DNA of 64,000 nucleotides from Gemmatimonadota bacterium (GCA_022827345.1 JAJDTB010000066.1:1-64000); one strand, 5' to 3'; counted from the stretch's first letter, positions 16,951 through 25,467 are shown. Notes: generated by a model from the letters alone, not told the origin. Translations and numbers: made by a program.

Positions 16951-19347
16951 GTGAGCAACCTCCGAATCAACCTCGACGACTTGCTCCACGCGCGAACGGT
17001 CGAGTCCGAGCGCATCGAGTTCAAGGCGACATGGGACTCCAGGGTGACAGGGTACCAGGTCCTGAAGACGATCTGCGCATTCGCGAACGACCTGAGGCGG
17101 CACGGCAGCGGATACGTTGTTCTGGGCGTCGCCGAGAAGGACGGCCGTGCCGAACTGCCGCCGAGGGGACTGACTCCTCAGCAGATTGAGGAGGCCGACA
17201 CCTGGATCAGCGGCAGGTGCCGGACGATCAAACCGCGATATGTCCCCCGCATCTCCAGGGAGGAGAAGGACGGAAGGAACATCCTGGTCATTTGGGTCCC
17301 CGCCAGCGAGACGCCGCCACATCAGGCACCGGATGGCAACAAGGGGCCGAAGTACTGGGTGCGGGTCGACAACAGGACCGTGGACGCCGGGTCCGCCGGC
17401 CTCCTGACGCAGCTGCTGAGCCAGTCTGCAGCCGTCCCCTGGGACTACCGGGCCGCCGAGAATGCCACGGTCGACGACATCAGCGAGACCAGGGTCCGGG
17501 AACACCTGAGGGAATGCGGCAGTGCGCTGTTGGATGAGCCGGACGCACACCACATCTACAGGAAGATGGACATCGTCCGGCGCGTCAACGCTCATGAGGT
17601 GCCCCGCAACGTGGCACTCCTCTTCTTCTCCCGTGATCCTTCGCGCTGGTTTCCGGGCGCCGCGATCGAAACGAGCATCCTCCAGTCGGGCGCCGCCGGC
17701 GACGTCATTCAGGAGAAGAAGTTCCAGGGCGGCCTCGCCGAGCAGGTCCGCGGATGTCTGGACTACCTGCGCCGCGAGGTCATCGAGTCGAGGATCAACA
17801 AGGTGCCGGATCGCATGCGCTCCTCGAATCGCCCAAATTACCCGGAAGCCGCTCTTCGCGAAGTGCTGGTGAACGCACTGTTTCATCGCGGATACGGCGA
17901 CGATGTGCCCCACACGACGCTGGTACGAGTCACGTCGGACCGCATCGATATCCGAAGCACGCCGGGACCGGTCGCCGGAATCGACCTCGACCAGCTACAG
18001 CCCGGCGCCACGCCCCGGCTGGTCCCCCCGCGCAACCCGCGGATTGGTGAGTTGTTCAAGGAGATCGGACTGGCGGAAAAGCGTCTTACGGGCCTGGGAA
18101 AGGTCTATCAGGCGATGGAACGCAACGGTTCACCGCCCCCCAGGTTCTTCTTCGACGAGCAGCGCACCTTCTTCCAGGCGACCCTGTTTGCCCACCCATG
18201 GCAGAGCGCCGAGTCAGCGATCCGCAAAGCTGGTGAACTGCGGGCCGTCGGACGACCGGGCAAAGCGCTGGATGCACTGGAATCAGCCTGGCGCGCAAAC
18301 ACCGGGTCGCAGCCTCTCGCCGAGGAACTGATCCGCCAGTATGTGGCCATTGGCGATCTGGATCGCGCGACCTCGCTGATCGAGGAAACGCTGTCTACGG
18401 ACCCCGAGTCACGTCGTCCCGATGTTGTCGTTCCGTGGCTGGAGGCGCTGGTCGTGGACGGGCAGCGTGATCGCGTGCTTCGTTTCCTGGATCACACCGT
18501 GGCCAGCCTGTCCCCGCGTGAGGCGATCGGGGCCGCAATCGTAGCGAGGCGGCTCCGGGATTCCGCAATGGCAGCCAGACTCTTCGATGTCGCGGGCCCC
18601 GCGGTTCTGGAAGACCCCAGGGGACTGTTGGAGTGCGCTCAGAACAAGCTGTTTCTGGCTGGGCAGGCCCACCGCGAAAGCGAGCGCGCCGGAAACGATG
18701 CTTTGTTGAGCGATGCGCGCGTCCTTCTCGAACGCTTGCTGGGGATGGATGCACCGGGCCGCCGGCGTGCCTGGGCCTGGCGGGAGCTGGCGCGGGCCCG
18801 GCGCTGGCTGGGCGAGCCGGCTTCGGTTGTGGACGAGGCTTATGCCAAAGCGACCGAACTGGCGTGGGACGAAACGAAGTTCTGGCGAGAGTGGGGACGA
18901 TTCAGCCAACGTGGTTTGCTGGCGTTTCTTGTGTGGCAGAGCAAGCAGCTGCACGACCTGCACGTCCCGGAACACCTCTATGGTCGGAGCGTCCTGGACC
19001 AAGCCGAGTTCGCGAGGCAAGAGGCCAAATTGAAAGCTGTGCGCCGCGCCGCCGACGATCTCAAGGATGCCCTCTCGGAGGCCATCGACCGACCCGGCCC
19101 GGGTGCCCAGCCTTTGCTGCAGGATTTGGTCACGGCGAAGACACAGCTCGAGGGTTCCGGGCCGCAATGGCTTGGTATCGCCCTGGAGGTGGCGAAGAAT
19201 CTGACGCACGCAGTTGTTTCGGCCACCGGTCGGCAAGCCGAGTCGTCCGCGTATGCAGCGGCCCCCGGCGCATTCGCAACCGTGGGGCGCGCCCTGGCCA
19301 ATCTGAACATGCGGTACCTCGACTGGCTCCGCCTCCAGCGCCCATAG
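16951..19347 (+). CDS. Schlafen-type AlbA_2 ATP-binding protein with TPR-like C-terminus
   Basis: About 798 residues from GTG 16951 (AAGGAAAA upstream); TTG 16927 is an alternative. Residues 1-130 are an AlbA_2/Schlafen domain (ESERIEFKATWDS, KTICAFANDLRRHGSGYVVLGVAEKDG). Residues about 290-400 are a GHKL ATPase of the HATPase_c_4 type (NYPEAALREVLVNALFHRGY, VTSDRIDIRSTPGPV, GLAEKRLTGLGKVYQAM). The remainder, about 400 residues, is helical and TPR-like (RAVGRPGKALDALESAWRANTG, GDLDRATSLIEETLSTDPESR). AlbA_2/GHKL proteins are often transcription regulators or defence components; the TPR extension suggests sensing or scaffolding. It starts 15 bases upstream of the pRiA4b-like gene's start on the same strand after its own stop. 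Confidence 0.7.
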   Translation: MSNLRINLDDLLHARTVESERIEFKATWDSRVTGYQVLKTICAFANDLRRHGSGYVVLGVAEKDGRAELPPRGLTPQQIEEADTWISGRCRTIKPRYVPRISREEKDGRNILVIWVPASETPPHQAPDGNKGPKYWVRVDNRTVDAGSAGLLTQLLSQSAAVPWDYRAAENATVDDISETRVREHLRECGSALLDEPDAHHIYRKMDIVRRVNAHEVPRNVALLFFSRDPSRWFPGAAIETSILQSGAAGDVIQEKKFQGGLAEQVRGCLDYLRREVIESRINKVPDRMRSSNRPNYPEAALREVLVNALFHRGYGDDVPHTTLVRVTSDRIDIRSTPGPVAGIDLDQLQPGATPRLVPPRNPRIGELFKEIGLAEKRLTGLGKVYQAMERNGSPPPRFFFDEQRTFFQATLFAHPWQSAESAIRKAGELRAVGRPGKALDALESAWRANTGSQPLAEELIRQYVAIGDLDRATSLIEETLSTDPESRRPDVVVPWLEALVVDGQRDRVLRFLDHTVASLSPREAIGAAIVARRLRDSAMAARLFDVAGPAVLEDPRGLLECAQNKLFLAGQAHRESERAGNDALLSDARVLLERLLGMDAPGRRRAWAWRELARARRWLGEPASVVDEAYAKATELAWDETKFWREWGRFSQRGLLAFLVWQSKQLHDLHVPEHLYGRSVLDQAEFARQEAKLKAVRRAADDLKDALSEAIDRPGPGAQPLLQDLVTAKTQLEGSGPQWLGIALEVAKNLTHAVVSATGRQAESSAYAAAPGAFATVGRALANLNMRYLDWLRLQRP

Positions 19348-19362
19348 ACATGGGAACCCCCC

Positions 19363-19938
19363 ATGCCACCACGCGTCACCTACCAGCTCCGAATCGTCCT
19401 GCGGCGAACCAGGCCGCCGATCTGGCGCCGCGTCCTCGTTCCGCCGTCGATGCACCTCGACACCCTGCACCATCTCATTCAGGTCGTCATGGGGTGGGAG
19501 AACAGCCATCTCCACATGTTCATGAAGGGCAAACAGCGCTACAGCGTCCCCAGCCCATGGGACAACGACTTCAGGATGCCGGGGACGCCCCGTGATCTCG
19601 ATGAACGGAAGTGCCGGATCAACCAGCTCCTCAAGCGGGAAAAGGACTGGATGACCTACATGTACGACTTCGGCGACTCCTGGGAGCACAAGGTGACGCT
19701 GCAGAAGATCCTCCCCTACGACCCGTCCGTCCGGCTGCCGGCGTGCATCAGCGGCAGACGGCGCTGTCCCCCGGAGGATTGCGGCGGGGTCTGGGGCTAT
19801 TACGAAATGCTCGAAATCCTGAAGGATCCGAACGCGCGGGACCACGAGCACATGAAGGAGTGGATCGGCGAGGATTTCGATCCGGACGCTTTCAGCCCCC
19901 GGGCCGTCGACATCATCGTCGGGAAGTTGAGGTGGTGA
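19363..19938 (+). CDS. Plasmid pRiA4b ORF-3-like (IS1096 passenger TnpR-like) protein
   Basis: 191 residues. TYQLRIVLRRTRPPIWRRVLVP, TLHHLIQVVMGWENSHLHMF, TYMYDFGDSWEHKVTLQKIL and PPEDCGGVWGYYEMLEIL are diagnostic of the pRiA4b ORF-3 family. These proteins are common on mobile elements and near defence genes; no activity is established. It follows the AlbA/TPR gene by 15 bases, so the two are almost certainly co-transcribed and may work together. A pRiA4b-type domain is sometimes fused to nucleic-acid proteins, which makes a nucleic-acid role plausible. Confidence 0.75.
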   Translation: MPPRVTYQLRIVLRRTRPPIWRRVLVPPSMHLDTLHHLIQVVMGWENSHLHMFMKGKQRYSVPSPWDNDFRMPGTPRDLDERKCRINQLLKREKDWMTYMYDFGDSWEHKVTLQKILPYDPSVRLPACISGRRRCPPEDCGGVWGYYEMLEILKDPNARDHEHMKEWIGEDFDPDAFSPRAVDIIVGKLRW

Positions 19939-19999
19939 CGAAACGTCTTTGACCGGGCCGCACCAGCATGACGGATGGCCGAGTCGGAGGAGATGATGA

Positions 20000-20854
20000 T
20001 CATCCTTCAGGAATTGCAACCGGTAACGCCATGAACTCCTCGACCGTCTGACAATCGAGGACAGCGTTGGCAATGGCCGCGATGTGCGCCGGTTCGGAAA
20101 GACCATCGAGGACCGGAGCAATCCGATCGGCGGCCGCCGAACCGAACTTCCGGGTGACCAGCCGGTGCATCAATTCGCGTTCAACCTCCAGCCAGCCCCA
20201 TTCGATGCCCTGCCCCATGCCCATTCCGATCCCCTCGATCCAGCCTTCCGCGACACCCTCGCGCCGACCCTGCTCGATGCCCTTCTCCAGCCACTGCCGA
20301 TTCAGCTCTTCGCCCCACTTCCGAGCCCGCTCGAGCAGCGTTGTCATCGACACATCCACCTGCTCCCTGATTCCGGTCTCCAGCGCTCCTTCCGCTAAAT
20401 GGACGTGCGACGCAAGCACCACGGTAACCCACTCCCGGTAGCGGTCCCGGAGTTCTGGCGCCCCGGTCCGCTCGACCCACTCCGCCAGCGAGTCGGCCAG
20501 TTCTATCAGCTCTTCCGGTGAATGCACCTCTTCGAGTTCGGCGATGGTCGAGAACTTGCTGTGCGGGGGCAACCGCGCGATGGCCGAGATGCGCTGCGCT
20601 TCAGGCAGCCTGTTGAGCACCGGCACAAAGTGCACTGCAACGGCGGCACCGAACCTGCACGCGACCAGTCGGCACACTAACTCGCGCTCGCCTTCGAGCC
20701 GACCCCACTCGACGCCGTGTGGGATCCCCAACTGGATGCCCTCCATTCGACCACGCTCCAAACCCTCACGCCGACCCTGTTCGATGCCCTTCTCCAGCCA
20801 CTGCCGATTCAGCTCTTCGCCCCACTTCCGAGCCCGCTCGAGCAACGGTGTCAT
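20000..20854 (-). CDS. Rpn C-terminal domains, tandemly duplicated, without nuclease (copy 3)
   Basis: 284 residues made of two copies of the Rpn C-terminal half. ARKWGEELNRQWLEKGIEQG occurs at about residues 8-27 and again at about 175-194; each is followed by an ERELx-R-LV-x-(C/R)-x-FG and PVL segment (CRFGAAVAVHFVPVLNRL, RKFGSAAADRIAPVLDGL). The first copy lacks everything before the coiled region, and between the copies lies the helix REWVTVVLASHVHLAEGALE. No PD-(D/E)XK residues remain. The frame is fully open, so the protein may still be made, but as an Rpn gene it is a remnant formed by recombination between repeated 3' halves. Confidence 0.65.
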   Translation of the reverse strand: MTPLLERARKWGEELNRQWLEKGIEQGRREGLERGRMEGIQLGIPHGVEWGRLEGERELVCRLVACRFGAAVAVHFVPVLNRLPEAQRISAIARLPPHSKFSTIAELEEVHSPEELIELADSLAEWVERTGAPELRDRYREWVTVVLASHVHLAEGALETGIREQVDVSMTTLLERARKWGEELNRQWLEKGIEQGRREGVAEGWIEGIGMGMGQGIEWGWLEVERELMHRLVTRKFGSAAADRIAPVLDGLSEPAHIAAIANAVLDCQTVEEFMALPVAIPEG

Positions 20855-20994
20855 CGTTCCACCTCCCCTTCTCTTGATGCTGTCCGAGAGAGTCCTGCAG
20901 AACCTACCCGCCGCGTAGGAAATGTGCTATGGGTGGCTGAGGAGCATCCCAGCTGGCGGTCATGTGGCTTCCTTCGAGCGGGTGACGCGATAGC

Positions 20995-21123
20995 CTGGTT
21001 CAGATATCTCGAGCACGGGCGCATCCGCAGCCGACCGATCCGCCCCGCACCGGTATGCCGCGTGATGTCGTCGACCGGCACCGCGGACCCGGTCAGAATG
21101 AAGTGGCCGCGACGCCTATCGAC
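20995..21123 (-). pseudogene. Remnant of an AAA_14/DUF4143 ATPase
   Basis: Forty-three codons read VDRRRGHFILTGSAVPVDD then TRHTGAGRIGRLRMRPCS, the sensor-1 stretch typical of AAA_14/DUF4143 ATPases found in accessory DNA. Nothing before or after belongs to the family, and no Walker motifs remain. The left break lies in the unannotated stretch; the right break coincides with the first unit of the 23-bp repeat array. Confidence 0.6.
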
Positions 21124-21192
21124 AAGATTGCAATGTCTACAACAACAAGATTGCAACGTTATCGGCGACAACATTGCAATCTGTGCGATGCG
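21124..21192. repeat. Three 23-bp tandem iteron-like repeats
   Basis: ACAA(G/C)ATTGCAA begins at 21123, 21146 and 21169 (within a base), giving a strict 23-bp period with 11 less conserved bases in each unit. The core TTGCAA is palindromic and the outer units extend it to GATTGCAATG and CATTGCAATC, which form an inverted pair. Regularly phased palindromic sites of this kind usually bind a repressor or an initiator. No gene for such a protein is adjacent, only the ATPase remnant. Confidence 0.6.
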
Positions 21193-21294
21193 CGATGCAG
21201 GAATGCCCGCGATACCCGGTGGTCCGGAGTCCTTCCGCCTAGATTACAGCAGTCCCATCTCTCCCCACCTCCCCTCCAACCACCACCGCACCGC

Positions 21295-21693
21295 ATGGCC
21301 ACCCCCGCGCCCACCGTCATCGACCAATCCACCGTCCCCTGGGAGACCTGGCCGGACCCCGCCGTCGCCGCCCGCAGCCCCAGCCGCTGGAAGCTCCTCA
21401 TCACCGGCGAGCGCACCGGCACCGCCGGGCTGGTGACGGGGATCGCGCAACTGGCACCCGGCGAGCACTTCCTGCCTCACCGCCACGAGCCCGAGGAGAC
21501 CTACTACGTCGTCAGCGGCCGCGGGGAGGTGGACATCAGCGATCAGACGGCGCCGATCGGACCCGGGTGCGCCATCCATATCCCGTCAGGTGCCACGCAC
21601 GCGCTCCGATGCACCGGCTCCGAGCCGCTGTTCCTCGTGTTCTCGTTTCCCCGCGACCGCTTCGACGAGATCACGTACCACTTCGAGGAGTAG
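21295..21693 (+). CDS. Small cupin-domain protein
   Basis: 132 residues from ATG 21295 (MATPAPTVIDQ); the longer open frame upstream crosses the repeat array and is not coding. One cupin barrel: motif 1 HFLPHRHEPEETYYVVSGRGEVD provides His-His-Glu ligands for a metal, and motif 2 is PGCAIHIPSGATHALRCTG. Family members include metal-dependent isomerases, dioxygenases and sensors, so the reaction cannot be told. The gene stands alone between accessory remnants and the VapBC module. Confidence 0.75.
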   Translation: MATPAPTVIDQSTVPWETWPDPAVAARSPSRWKLLITGERTGTAGLVTGIAQLAPGEHFLPHRHEPEETYYVVSGRGEVDISDQTAPIGPGCAIHIPSGATHALRCTGSEPLFLVFSFPRDRFDEITYHFEE

Positions 21694-21720
21694 TGTCGGC
21701 CGCGCTGCCCAGCCAATGTC

Positions 21721-22110
21721 TCACTCCACCCAGACCCCGTCCTCCCCCGCCCCCCGCAGCAACCCCCGGTCGCCCGTCGCCAGCTTCACGCCCAGCTCCC
21801 GCGCGGCCACGACGAACTCCGCCTCCGCCGCCGTCAGCCCGCACCCCACCGCCGTGTCCACCACCCGGTGCGACGGCACGGCGACGATCCGCGGCCCCAG
21901 CACGACGGCGGCGTCGTCGCACATGGCCTTCGCCTGATCGGCCGTGATCGAGCGGTCGCGCACCAAGCCGAGGAGCACGCCGCGCAGCTCGGTGATCAGG
22001 CTCGCGGGGGCGGCCCACTCCGGGTCCTGCCGGAAGAGGCGGGCCGCATCGGCGCCGGCGCGTCCGCCGACGACCAGGCGCAGCATCACGCCCGCATCGA
22101 CGACGATCAA
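21721..22110 (-). CDS. PIN-domain toxin (VapC/FitB type)
   Basis: 129 residues with the PIN RNase pattern: MIVVDAGVMLRLV (first Asp), SLITELRGVLLG (Glu), AAEAEFVVAARELGVKLATGD (Glu and Asp). Expected to cleave RNA when the antitoxin is degraded. It overlaps the preceding antitoxin gene by four bases (ATGA). The four acidic residues appear complete, so the toxin should be active. Confidence 0.85.
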   Translation of the reverse strand: MIVVDAGVMLRLVVGGRAGADAARLFRQDPEWAAPASLITELRGVLLGLVRDRSITADQAKAMCDDAAVVLGPRIVAVPSHRVVDTAVGCGLTAAEAEFVVAARELGVKLATGDRGLLRGAGEDGVWVE

Positions 22111-22331
22111 AGTCCGCGGCGCCTCAGGTTGTCGAGGTCGATGGGGCCCAGGGTGCGGTAGCGGCGCTGAATGCGGTCCAGCAGGGCGAGGGGGTCGATC
22201 GCCTCGGGGCGGATCGAGGCGCTGAGCCTCGAGACGATCTCGCCGTTGAGGCTGCGGTGGTTTCTCTCGGCTGCCGCCTTGAGTTCGCGGTGCAGATCGT
22301 CCGGGACTCCCCGAATGGCCAGGTCGGGCAT
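22107..22331 (-). CDS. FitA-like ribbon-helix-helix antitoxin
   Basis: 74 residues. The N-terminal RHH motif MPDLAIRGVPDDLHRELKAAAERNHRSLNGEI is typical of FitA/VapB DNA-binding antitoxins; the C-terminal part (LLDRIQRRYRTLGPIDLDNL) should wrap the PIN toxin. It is expected to bind the inverted repeat about 20 bases upstream and autoregulate. Confidence 0.85.
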   Translation of the reverse strand: MPDLAIRGVPDDLHRELKAAAERNHRSLNGEIVSRLSASIRPEAIDPLALLDRIQRRYRTLGPIDLDNLRRRGL

Positions 22332-22351
22332 CCTTCCACCTCCGTCGGCGT

Positions 22352-22389
22352 GCGGTGATAGCGTTTCGATATCATAATAATATCACCGC
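22352..22389 (-). promoter_or_regulatory. Inverted-repeat operator/promoter of the FitAB-like module
   Basis: Perfect nine-base arms GCGGTGATA (22352-22360) and TATCACCGC (22381-22389) flank an AT-rich centre with a GATATC palindrome. On the minus strand the centre supplies a TATTAT-like -10. The position directly before the antitoxin start fits autoregulation by the RHH antitoxin. Confidence 0.6.
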
Positions 22390-22404
22390 GCCGCGTCTAC
22401 TCGG

Positions 22405-24114
22405 TCAGGGCAATTCGTGCGCCACCAGGTGCGGAATCCGGCCCGGCTCTCCGGACTCCACCTCCGCCAGAAGCTCCTCCATGTCGATCGCGCCCTGCTC
22501 GACCGCCAGCTCGAACCACCTCATGGCCTCGGACTCGTCGCGCTTCACACCCCGGCCGAGCATGTGCATCATGCCGATCCCCAACTGGGAGGGGGCGAAC
22601 CCGGACTCCGCCGCCAGGCGATACCACTCCGCGGCCTTCTCGTAGTCCTGCCCGATCCCCACTCCCGCAAAGTACAACTTGGCCAGGTTGTGCTGGGCGT
22701 GGGGGAGCCCCACCTCGGCGGCCATGCGGAACCACTCCACCGCTGCCTCCGGGTCCTGCTCGACGCCCTTCCCCTCGAGGTGCAACAATCCGAGCCGGTT
22801 CTGGGCCGGTGGCCACTCGTCCTCCGCCGCCTGCAGGAGAAACTCGACGGCCCTTTCTTCGTCCCGCGGCACCAGCTCTCCTTCGTCGTACAGAAGGCTG
22901 AGCACGTAGGTCGCGTGGGGGTGGTCCTGGTCGGACGACCGGGTCAGCCACTTCTCGGCCTCGGCCCCGTCCTGCTCCACCAATTCGCCCTGCATGTGCA
23001 GCAGTCCCAGCTCGCATTGCGCCCCCGCGTGGCCCTGCTCGGCGGCCTTTCGGTACCACCGGACGGCCTCTGCGGGATCCTTGTCCACGCCCTCGCCACG
23101 CTCATAGGTGCGCCCCATGGCGAACTGCGCGTCGGCGTAGTCCTGGTCCGCCGACCTCCGGTTCAGCTGCGCGGCTTTCTCGTGGTCGCGCGCGAGTCCC
23201 GCTTCGCCCTTGTGGTACATGCCGGCGAGGTGGTGCAGCCCGGCGGCGTTGTCCTTTTCGGCCGCGGCCGTGAACCACCCGAGCGCCTTTTCGGGATCGG
23301 GCGCGGGCAGCCCGTCGCCGTGGTAGTGCATCACCCCCAAGTGGTTCATCGCGGTGCCGTGGCCCTGCCTGGCCGCCGCCCGGAACCAGCGAATGGCTTC
23401 CTTCCGGTCCCTCGGCACGCCAATGCCGATGTGATACAGGATCGCGGCGTTGAATTGGGCGTTCGCGTCTCCACGCCATGCCTCCCGCAGCAGCTTCTCC
23501 GCGATCTCCCCCGCCTCCTCCGCGTCGGTGTCGCCGAACTCGGGCACATCGTCCAGCGGATAGGGATAGCTGAGGTCGTCCATGTCGCCGACCACTGCCG
23601 GGTCGAAGTCGGCCGGGTCGCCGAAATCGTCGGGGTCGCTGACCCCGTCGCGCTCTTCACGGAGCGCTCCGAGGAGGAACCCGGCGGTGGCATGGCCGGA
23701 GGCGGCCGCGATTTCGAGATAGCGTTCGGCGTCGGGGTCGTCGTCCATGTCCACTTCCAGGTCCCCGTAGAGCATCCCGAGGTAGAGCGGCGCGTCCTGA
23801 TGGCCCGCCTTCGCTGCCGCTCTGTACCACCTGGCCGCCTCTTCGGAATCCTGGACGACAACGTCACCATCGTAGTAGGCGTCGCCGAGGTACACCTGGG
23901 CGTTGGCGTGGCCCTGTTCTGCAGCGGCCCTGAACCAATGCACCGCCCTTTCCGGGTCGTGCCTCGCGCCGCCCTCGCCCGCGAGATACATCTCGCCGAG
24001 ACGGCACTGGGCGTCCGGGTTTCCCTTCTTCGCCAGGAAGAGCATGCGCGCATGGGGGCCGGACCTGTGGCTGCGCTTGCCGCGCTTCTTCGGTTTTTTT
24101 CGCTTTCGGGCCAT
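22405..24114 (-). CDS. Sel1-repeat (SLR) protein
   Basis: 569 residues. A basic leader (MARKRKKPKKRGKRSHR) precedes about 12 Sel1-like repeats of 36-37 residues, each near the consensus A..LG..Y..G.GV..D...A..W...AA..G (for example DAQCRLGEMYLAGEGGARHD, NAQVYLGDAYYDGDVVVQD, PAQNRLGLLHLEGKGVEQD). An acidic linker of about 45 residues (DDFGDPADFDPAVVGDMDD) interrupts the array after the third repeat. There is no signal peptide, so it is probably a cytoplasmic scaffold or adaptor. Partner unknown. It ends just beyond the FitAB operator. Confidence 0.8.
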   Translation of the reverse strand: MARKRKKPKKRGKRSHRSGPHARMLFLAKKGNPDAQCRLGEMYLAGEGGARHDPERAVHWFRAAAEQGHANAQVYLGDAYYDGDVVVQDSEEAARWYRAAAKAGHQDAPLYLGMLYGDLEVDMDDDPDAERYLEIAAASGHATAGFLLGALREERDGVSDPDDFGDPADFDPAVVGDMDDLSYPYPLDDVPEFGDTDAEEAGEIAEKLLREAWRGDANAQFNAAILYHIGIGVPRDRKEAIRWFRAAARQGHGTAMNHLGVMHYHGDGLPAPDPEKALGWFTAAAEKDNAAGLHHLAGMYHKGEAGLARDHEKAAQLNRRSADQDYADAQFAMGRTYERGEGVDKDPAEAVRWYRKAAEQGHAGAQCELGLLHMQGELVEQDGAEAEKWLTRSSDQDHPHATYVLSLLYDEGELVPRDEERAVEFLLQAAEDEWPPAQNRLGLLHLEGKGVEQDPEAAVEWFRMAAEVGLPHAQHNLAKLYFAGVGIGQDYEKAAEWYRLAAESGFAPSQLGIGMMHMLGRGVKRDESEAMRWFELAVEQGAIDMEELLAEVESGEPGRIPHLVAHELP

Positions 24115-24162
24115 GGGGGGGCCTGGGATCCGGGAAAGGGGGTTACCTAAGGTAGACGATAA

Positions 24163-25467
24163 TCACAGTCTCTCCGCCACCCGCCGCAGTCGCCCTCCCA
24201 CCCAATCCACCATCTCATCCGGCACGTCCGCCGCCCGAGCATGCTGCGGCCACCCGCCAACGGCGTCTTTCACTTCCCCGACGATCTCCCGTCCTCCCCG
24301 GGGAACATCGAACATCTCCCCCACCTCGAGCAGGTCGGGCCGCGTGATCCCCCGAAACTTCCCGTTCACCGACATCTGGTGCTGGCGCGTCCACGCATCG
24401 TTCTCGGCATACGTGACGTCGTACGCGGGAGCGAGACGCCATCTGCCGGCCGGATTCATCAGGAACCCGAAGTTCTTGACGTGATCGTCGAAGTTGACCG
24501 TGGCCACGGCAAAGACCATGCGCCGGAACGCCTCGTTGACCGAGCGCTGCCCGAGGCCGATGGCGCGAACCGTATCGAACCATCCCTCGTAGCTGAAGAC
24601 GTACTGGTCGTTGAAATCGATGTGCTGCAGGCCCCCCAGGCTGTGAAAATGCAACCGGCGCGGGCGACCCGTGCCCTCGTCGGGCGACCGGTCGAATCGC
24701 CGGACCATGAAGTGCGCCAGATCTCCGTCGCGGAGGAGATGTGTCTGCGGCATCTCGATCCCCGCCTCGCGGGCCATGCATGAGCAGGCGTACTCGATGC
24801 GCCCCCAGGGACCCGGGCTGCGGGCGGAGCGCATCCCCTGACCTGCCGCCTCGCCGGTCACCCCATCGAACTTGATCAGCCACGGCTCCTCGCCGGGTTC
24901 GGGGCGCGCGAACCCGGATCGTACCCGGTTGCAGGCGCGGTCCCACAGAATCAGCGCCTTGGGCCGGGCGCCCCCGGCGCTGCCGCCGATCTGCATGATC
25001 TCCGGCACTGCAACCGACACATCTCCCTCGATCACCCGGCGGGCCTGGTCGACCAGGTGCCTGACCTCCAGCGCCTCGTCGGTGCCCGGGCCGGGGTCGA
25101 GAGGAGGGTGGAACTCCAGCGCCCCCATGGCGCGGTCGCCGATGTACAGGAGCCGCTGGAGAGGTGACAGTGCGGCCTTCGGGCTTCCTTGCTCTTCGAA
25201 GTACCGGCGGATGACCGCGTTTCCGAACTGGTCGGGCAGTGCATCGGCGAACACGCCGGGCAGGCCCAGAAACGCCCGCTTGCGTGCCAGCTCGGGGAAC
25301 GAGGCCGGGCCCTGGCGAGCCGTCGGCAGATGGATCGGTGAGATTTCGAGTCCCGAGGCCCGGAACGCGGGGTTGTATTCGAAGGTGATTCGCCCATCCG
25401 GTCCCTCGCGGAGCATGCCGGCCTCGCGGCCCCAGATGCCGACCCGTACCCTGACGTCACCATTCAC
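24163..25467 (-). CDS. hipA: HipA-family serine/threonine-kinase toxin
   Basis: 434 residues with the HipA layout: N-terminal domain (VRVGIWGREAGMLREGPDG), couple-HipA region and kinase core. MQIGGSAGGARPKALILWD is the P-loop-like segment, LIKFDGVTG follows, NFDDHVKNFGFL carries the catalytic Asp and Asn, and LAPAYDVTYAEN the metal-binding Asp. HipA phosphorylates glutamyl-tRNA synthetase in E. coli; this subtype's target is unknown. The start overlaps the HipB-like antitoxin by 11 bases. All catalytic residues are present. Confidence 0.85.
   Translation of the reverse strand: MNGDVRVRVGIWGREAGMLREGPDGRITFEYNPAFRASGLEISPIHLPTARQGPASFPELARKRAFLGLPGVFADALPDQFGNAVIRRYFEEQGSPKAALSPLQRLLYIGDRAMGALEFHPPLDPGPGTDEALEVRHLVDQARRVIEGDVSVAVPEIMQIGGSAGGARPKALILWDRACNRVRSGFARPEPGEEPWLIKFDGVTGEAAGQGMRSARSPGPWGRIEYACSCMAREAGIEMPQTHLLRDGDLAHFMVRRFDRSPDEGTGRPRRLHFHSLGGLQHIDFNDQYVFSYEGWFDTVRAIGLGQRSVNEAFRRMVFAVATVNFDDHVKNFGFLMNPAGRWRLAPAYDVTYAENDAWTRQHQMSVNGKFRGITRPDLLEVGEMFDVPRGGREIVGEVKDAVGGWPQHARAADVPDEMVDWVGGRLRRVAERL

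Noticed and set aside
18409-20121. 570-residue minus-strand frame
   Set aside because: Antisense of the AlbA/TPR and pRiA4b-like genes, both of which have clear domain signatures on the plus strand.
21055-21294. Longer N-terminus for the cupin gene
   Set aside because: The upstream part of the frame crosses the 23-bp array and antisense of the ATPase remnant; the protein is complete from ATG 21295.
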